From the NCBI GenBank assembly GCA_003249015.1, contig QBLS01000005.1, positions 157,251 to 221,250 on the forward strand: a stretch of DNA of 64,000 bases. The letters are read 5' to 3'. Every line of letters starts with the position of its first letter. Positions within the stretch are counted from its first letter, which is position 1. The position numbers were made by a program, and so were the translations under genes. The notes beneath the pieces are model-generated. The model worked only from the letters and a program-made list of their open reading frames with translations. It had not been told where the DNA came from and did no database searches. The DNA comes from Pseudanabaena sp. GTDB lineage: Bacteria; Cyanobacteriota; Cyanobacteriia; Pseudanabaenales; Pseudanabaenaceae. Of the stretch, positions 60,309 to 64,000 are shown one piece after another.

Positions 60309-60353
60309 AGAAACTTTTAGAAGCGCGGCGGAGCCGCGCTTCTAAAAGTTTCT
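60309..60353. terminator. 21-bp palindrome containing the cca stop
   Basis: AGAAACTTTTAGAAGCGCGG... (60309-60329), loop GGA, complement (60333-60353). Read on the minus strand, the outer end of the arm encodes the last three residues (R-N-F) and TAG of cca. Confidence 0.78.
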
Positions 60354-61685
60354 GGAGTTTAAGTAAGCGATCGCACTTTCGCGATCGCTTATTACTCCAT
60401 CAAGTTTGGCAAAGCGCAAATTTTGTAGTATTTCCCCCATTTCCTTACCTGAAGGGTATCCCAGATTTTTAAGATCTGAGCCTGTTAAGGGTGATTTGAT
60501 CATTTGCCACTGAGTAAGGTAATTCCAAATGCTGCGCCGACAGCACATATCAAGTCTTGCTGCGGTAAGAATCAAAGTCTGGTTGTCAAACTTTTCCAGA
60601 TGTTGGCAGATCTCAGAAAGTTTGGGGCGATCTTGTAAAAGTTTTGGAAAGCTTTCCAAAAGCGCAGCAAGTTTCGCAAACCGATTTTTTTGCTCAGTTG
60701 TTAATCCTAAATCTATTTGACTAGAGATCGCAGGGTTTAGATAGGACAGCAATAATTCCAAACCGAAGGCTAACGGTGAAATTGCCCCATAGTTTTTGGG
60801 ATTGTGGCGCTTGAGGGATTTTAACCAGTATTGCGATCGCCGCCATTGATGTTTAAAACAGTTAGCTGGATCTTGGGGCAACTTCAAACTGGGATCGATG
60901 CAGCGCAAAATATCTAATTTTTGCAAGGTTTCAAACATTTGAACGGACTTAGGTTCCGCAAGCGTATACATTAATTCGGCACGCAGTCTGGCTCCGCCGA
61001 TCGCATCATGGAGTCCACTGGACGTTGTGGCGATAATGTCAGCATAGGTGTCTGGGGCGATCGCCAAATCTAGACGCACTGCAAATCTGACCACCCGAAA
61101 GAGACGGCGCGGATCTTCGATAAAGCTACCTTGACGAATGGCACGTACTTGTCTGCGGGCGAGATCACCTAAGCCATCAAATTGATCGATCACTTCACCC
61201 CTAGTTCCTTGCTCTCGGTCTAGTTGCACCGCAAGGGCATTGATTGTAAAGTCGCGCCGATAGAGATCTTGATCAATGGTGGTCGCTTCTACCTGCGGAT
61301 TTGCGCCAGCATAGGCATAGACCTCCCGCCGTGCTGTGGCTAGGTCGATCGCAAATTCATGGTCAGTAGCTGAGGCTTGCCAATGGATTTCCGCAGTTTG
61401 AAATTTTTCATGGATTTGTAATTTTGTCTCTGGGAAAATCTGGTGCAAAGCGATCGCCACCTTAATTCCTGCCCCGATTGCCCCATCAAAGACTAAATCT
61501 AAATCCTTAGGAAAAGAATTTTGTTTATTTTTGTTTTGCGCTCCCTGTTCACTCAAAATTGCATCACGGACTATGCCCCCCACCGCAAAGGCTCGCAAGT
61601 TTAGATCCCTCGCAATATCCGTAATTGCTAAAATTACCCGCCATTGCAAAGGACTAAAAAAAAGCTCAAAGTTGGTTAAGTGCAT
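60342..61685 (-). CDS. cca: CCA tRNA nucleotidyltransferase / poly(A) polymerase family
   Basis: 447 residues. The class II nucleotidyltransferase head has AFAVGGIVRDAIL, KDLDLVFDG with the catalytic Asp pair, and RRDFTINALAVQL; ERhxxExxxxL-type helix follows as IEDPRRLFRVVRFAVRLDL, GARLRAELMYTLAE. It adds or repairs the 3' CCA of tRNAs, which is needed since tRNA-Thr at 32.5 kb lacks an encoded CCA. It may be an A-adding or CC-adding paralogue; this cannot be decided by eye. Confidence 0.9.
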   Translation of the reverse strand: MHLTNFELFFSPLQWRVILAITDIARDLNLRAFAVGGIVRDAILSEQGAQNKNKQNSFPKDLDLVFDGAIGAGIKVAIALHQIFPETKLQIHEKFQTAEIHWQASATDHEFAIDLATARREVYAYAGANPQVEATTIDQDLYRRDFTINALAVQLDREQGTRGEVIDQFDGLGDLARRQVRAIRQGSFIEDPRRLFRVVRFAVRLDLAIAPDTYADIIATTSSGLHDAIGGARLRAELMYTLAEPKSVQMFETLQKLDILRCIDPSLKLPQDPANCFKHQWRRSQYWLKSLKRHNPKNYGAISPLAFGLELLLSYLNPAISSQIDLGLTTEQKNRFAKLAALLESFPKLLQDRPKLSEICQHLEKFDNQTLILTAARLDMCCRRSIWNYLTQWQMIKSPLTGSDLKNLGYPSGKEMGEILQNLRFAKLDGVISDRESAIAYLNSRNF

Positions 61686-61745
61686 AGCAGTTTAAGTAAT
61701 AACTTTGAACAGCGCTTCGCACCGCTCAAAGTAGCGAAAGAAACT

Positions 61746-61784
61746 AATTTTTAAGGGAGCAGCGATGCTGCTCCCTTAAAAATT
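61746..61784. repeat. 18-bp palindrome upstream of cca
   Basis: AATTTTTAAGGGAGCAGC, loop GAT, complement. A partial leader motif AGCGGTGCGAAGCGCTGTT lies between it and the cca start (near 61708-61727). Confidence 0.68.
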
Positions 61785-61848
61785 GATTCCTTATTTTACG
61801 GCGCAGCCCTTACGATATGACTAGAAATTGCTTGGATTTAGAAATTAC

Positions 61849-62352
61849 ATGAACTATTTAGTCAGTGTTTGGAGCGATCGCATGAAAGCTGAGGAAGTTT
61901 ACACGCGCCTAGAATCAGAAAAATTTCCGATGGAATCTATTTCTATTCTGGGCAAGGGCTACAAAAGTGCTGAAGAATTTGGCTTCATTGATCCGATGGT
62001 GCAAGGACGTAAGCAAGCTTTTTTGATGTCCTATTGGCTAGTCCCCTTTGGTTTTCTCTCTGGAGTCGGGTTTAGTCTTGTGACTGACTTACATACCTTT
62101 GCTTGGGCAGGTACGATCGGCAACCATGCGATCGGTGGCTTATTGGGAGCCTTTGGTGGTGCGATGGGCAGCATCTTTGTGGGCGGCGGCGTTGGCGTGG
62201 CGACTAGCAGTGACTCGGTACCACTGCGTAACCGTCTGGATGAGGGCAAATATTTGATCGTTGTCCAAGGTACTGATCAGCAAGTAGTTCGCGCTAATCA
62301 AATTATGCGTCCGTTGCGTCCTGAAAATATCCAAGGATATATTGCTCCCTAG
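61849..62352 (+). CDS. Conserved membrane protein, glycine-rich helices
   Basis: About 167 residues beginning MNYLVSVWSDRMKAEEVYTRLESEKFPMESISILGKG. A soluble N-terminal domain of ferredoxin-like type is followed by two membrane segments (SYWLVPFGFLSGVGFSLVTD; AIGGLLGAFGGAMGSIFVGGGVGV) and a short beta-rich tail (YLIVVQGTDQQVVRANQIM). Similar proteins occur widely in cyanobacteria without known function. A TTG at 61828 is open but the ATG at 61849 fits better. Confidence 0.75.
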   Translation: MNYLVSVWSDRMKAEEVYTRLESEKFPMESISILGKGYKSAEEFGFIDPMVQGRKQAFLMSYWLVPFGFLSGVGFSLVTDLHTFAWAGTIGNHAIGGLLGAFGGAMGSIFVGGGVGVATSSDSVPLRNRLDEGKYLIVVQGTDQQVVRANQIMRPLRPENIQGYIAP

Positions 62353-62361
62353 TGGGGACTA

Positions 62362-62415
62362 GGCTTCGACTTCGCTCAGCCACCTTATGACCGCTGGCTG
62401 AGCGAAGTCGAAGCC
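62362..62415. repeat. GGCTTCGAC inverted repeat, copy 6
   Basis: Perfect 21-bp arms GGCTTCGACTTCGCTCAGCC(A) at 62362-62382 and 62395-62415 with a 12-base loop. It is nine bases from the stop of the next minus-strand gene. Confidence 0.78.
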
Positions 62416-62423
62416 AGCTTCTT

Positions 62424-62729
62424 CTACGGCTGAGGCATTCTTGTGGAAACTAATCTCAATTCAGGGGGGATTGCATCTGTTGATTCATCAAATTCTAAGA
62501 GCGTTTCCTTGGTTGGTAAATAGCCTGATTCACCAAAAGAAATTAACATTCTCTGTAAAGCAATCCAGACTTCAGATTCAAACTCCCAATCATAGCGAGA
62601 GTTAGCACGACCCGCGATCGCCCGTAGAGCCCAAAAATAGCTATTTCTGACAATTGAGCCTTGCTTGTTATATTTGGGGACATCTTCGCGATGGATAAAT
62701 AAAACCTCGTTATCAATTTTGACCCGCAT
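62424..62729 (-). CDS. Conserved hypothetical protein
   Basis: 101 residues starting MRVKIDNEVLFIHREDVPKYNKQGS. It is rich in aromatic and charged residues (SRYDWEFESEVWIALQRMLISFGESGYLPTKETLLEFDE). No family recognised. The reading frame stays open to 62885, overlapping the cpcT end, but the ATG at 62727-62729 just after a leader-type repeat is the natural start. Confidence 0.62.
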   Translation of the reverse strand: MRVKIDNEVLFIHREDVPKYNKQGSIVRNSYFWALRAIAGRANSRYDWEFESEVWIALQRMLISFGESGYLPTKETLLEFDESTDAIPPELRLVSTRMPQP

Positions 62730-62750
62730 TGTTTTTAGTCCTTGATGGGT

Positions 62751-62806
62751 ACAGCGCTTTCTGGGATTTGTAACGATAGGCGACGCTTCGCGTCGCCTAT
62801 CGTTAC
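62751..62806 (-). repeat. Composite palindrome plus leader motif
   Basis: 17-bp arms GTAACGATAGGCGACGC, loop TTC (62770-62806), then AAATCCCAGAAAGCGCTGTA before the gene at 62729. The palindrome arm contains the cpcT stop codon. Confidence 0.7.
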
Positions 62807-63396
62807 TGTAGTGAAATTTCTTGACTAAAGTCTTGTACTTTTTGGAACTGATAAAAGCCCATAATTGCTCCCCAAATGGCAGCACCAGTGTCAGGATTCA
62901 CGCCGCGATCGCCACTCCAAAAGCTACTCTCCGTAACCTCAAACCCCAAAACCACCTGCCGCATTTCATTCATATATTGAAAGTAGCATTTAGCATCTTC
63001 AGGCATCGTCGCCTTGTACCTGCCATTCTCAAAGTTTAAATCCAACAGACAACCACTCAGCGGCTCAATGTCATTGATCGTAATCTGGTTAAGGCGATCG
63101 CGACTTTTGCCAGCACCTACCCACGCACTCGGCTCTTTAAAACCCCAGTACCTGACCTGAATCTTGCCATCCGTTTCGACCAACTGCAAAATACGTTGAC
63201 GGTAAGTGCGATCGCAATCTAACGCATTAGCCTGTTCAGCAAATAGCGCCACGCTATTTAACACAGCAACAGGAATAGGACGCTGCCACCAAACTAAGTT
63301 GACAAACCAAGCAGGTTGCTCAAGGGACTGCTGGCGATTACTAAATTCTCCTGACATCCAAGAGCTAACTTGTAAAATCTGGTTAGAATTACTCAT
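62803..63396 (-). CDS. cpcT: Phycobiliprotein chromophore lyase, CpcT/CpeT family
   Basis: 197 residues. WMSGEFSNRQQSLEQPAWFVNL, FAEQANALDCDRTYRQRILQLVE, the IQVRYWGFKEPSAWVGAG strand, EPLSGCLLDLNFENGRYKA and the C-terminal SFWSGDRGVNPDTGAAIWGAIMGFYQF match the calycin-barrel lyases CpcT/CpeT. CpcT attaches phycocyanobilin to Cys-155 of beta-phycocyanin; CpeT acts on phycoerythrin. The subtype is not certain, and no phycobiliprotein gene is nearby. Confidence 0.86.
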   Translation of the reverse strand: MSNSNQILQVSSWMSGEFSNRQQSLEQPAWFVNLVWWQRPIPVAVLNSVALFAEQANALDCDRTYRQRILQLVETDGKIQVRYWGFKEPSAWVGAGKSRDRLNQITINDIEPLSGCLLDLNFENGRYKATMPEDAKCYFQYMNEMRQVVLGFEVTESSFWSGDRGVNPDTGAAIWGAIMGFYQFQKVQDFSQEISLQ

Positions 63397-63404
63397 ACTT
63401 AATT

Positions 63405-63486
63405 AAAGCGCTTGGCGCTGACTGAGAACCCAGAAAGATTTTTAAAAGCCTTTAAAAGATTAATGGCGGCGCTTCGCGCCGCCATT
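63405..63486 (-). repeat. Composite palindrome plus leader motif before cpcT
   Basis: AATGGCGGCGC, loop TTC, complement (63462-63486), then TTTCTGGGTTCTCAGT and CAGCGCCAAGCGCTTT ending nine bases before the cpcT start. Confidence 0.68.
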
Positions 63487-63500
63487 ACCATTTTTTGAAG

Positions 63501-63872
63501 TTACTCGACAACCGTATCAACTTCTTCGATAGGGGCTTCCGCATCAGGAATATCTTCTGCGCTTTCTTCTACAGCTTCAGGCTCTAACTTGATCGTCATA
63601 TAACGAATTACATCATCAGCAAGACGCATACTTCTTTCTAAGGCTTCGATGGTCGTAGGAATAGCAGAGTAGTTCAACTGAATGTAGATACCTTCGCGAT
63701 GTCCCTTGATGTCATAGGCTAGTCGTCTGCGACCGCGATGTTGAATGGTAATTTCTTCAGCTTCTTGTTGCACCAAAAAATCTTGGTATTTAGCGATCGC
63801 CGCATCTGCTTCCTGATCGGGAAGGTCAGGGCGGAGGATATACATGGTTTCGTATAAACGTTTGACAGTCAT
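63501..63872 (-). CDS. rpsF: 30S ribosomal protein S6
   Basis: 123 residues: [72 protein letters not shown]. This is the full S6 ferredoxin-like fold, followed by an acidic tail ([21 protein letters not shown]) common in cyanobacteria. It binds 16S rRNA with S18 and S15. No rpsR or ssb is adjacent on this side. The last 128 bases of the window (63873-64000) show only an A/T-rich leader. Confidence 0.97.
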   Translation of the reverse strand: MTVKRLYETMYILRPDLPDQEADAAIAKYQDFLVQQEAEEITIQHRGRRRLAYDIKGHREGIYIQLNYSAIPTTIEALERSMRLADDVIRYMTIKLEPEAVEESAEDIPDAEAPIEEVDTVVE

Positions 63873-64000
63873 TTTGTTAGTTCCTTACGGGCTTAATTAG
63901 GCTTCTTTTTTTGGAAATTTGAAGCAAGGATTTATGATTGTATCGCTTTATAGCCGATATTTCCACCTAATTTTGATGTGAATACTCCAATAATTAGGCG

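Noticed and set aside
60342..61685. Reading the cca product as a poly(A) polymerase
   Set aside because: Sequence motifs fit the shared class II family and cannot separate the two; the CCA assignment is kept because every genome with CCA-less tRNA genes needs it.
62730..62885. N-terminal extension of the 62424-62729 gene
   Set aside because: The extension runs through a palindrome and overlaps the end of cpcT; the ATG at 62727-62729 after the leader motif is a simpler start.

Overview
The window reads as a chromosomal segment of a filamentous, non-heterocystous cyanobacterium, most likely Pseudanabaena or a close relative. The basis is: very many HIP1 octamers (GCGATCGC); cyanobacteria-specific or plastid-like genes (ndhF, a CpcT/CpeT phycobiliprotein lyase, DpsA, glycolytic gap1, DUF2811, a lipid-A-disaccharide-synthase-related protein); and accessory families typical of the phylum (Uma2, DUF29, DUF433/DUF5615, PAS-rich kinases). 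The genus is an inference; the phylum is close to certain.

Layout. 0-2.9 kb: a small accessory patch with two toxin-antitoxin (TA) modules on the minus strand and, on the opposite strand, a 45-codon relic of an integron-type integrase, together arranged like an eroded integron. 2.9-32 kb: mostly housekeeping genes. These include a sirohydrochlorin chelatase, a PAS-GGDEF-EAL protein, a PP2C phosphatase, hrcA, an RsbW-like anti-sigma factor, penicillin-binding protein 2, a Uma2 nuclease, a large sensor kinase, a phosphohexomutase, pyrE, exonuclease III, bolA, gap1, a Gfo/Idh/MocA oxidoreductase, hemY, DUF2811, an MlaF-MlaD-NfeD operon and dpsA. Between DUF2811 and nfeD lies a phased cluster of five DnaA boxes beside an A/T run, a good candidate replication origin. 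32-37 kb: tRNA-Thr(UGU), a J-domain protein, ilvA, purN and a Rieske oxygenase. 37.4-43.4 kb: a dense island of TA modules (DUF433/DUF5615, RelE/Phd, HicBA, two RelE pairs), a DUF29 gene and a three-gene cluster with an LRAT-like protein; its left part is punctuated by HIP1-bearing spacer repeats. The left edge carries a short copy of ndhF sequence and the right edge is ndhF itself. 43.6-64 kb: ndhF, a YyaL-type protein, an ABC exporter, arfB, a surface-polysaccharide gene pair, ispG, an LpxB-like protein, lpdA, an M50-CBS protein with a degraded active site, cca, cpcT and rpsF.

The strongest cross-cutting signal is intergenic. More than thirty near-perfect palindromes (stems of about 11-26 bp) share a GC-rich centre, often GCGC-NNN-GCGC, but have locus-specific arms. 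In at least ten cases the stop codon of the adjacent gene lies inside an arm. In about ten cases a second module, TGGGTT followed by AGCGCAAAGCGCTGT, stands between a palindrome and the next start codon, so the same terminator-plus-leader unit recurs in front of unrelated genes (ilvA, purN, an mlaF-like gene, cpcT and others). Other dispersed repeats include six copies of a GGCTTCGACTTCGCTCAGCCA inverted repeat and a MITE-like element. All counts were made by eye and are lower bounds. No rRNA, CRISPR array, prophage or intact transposase was seen.
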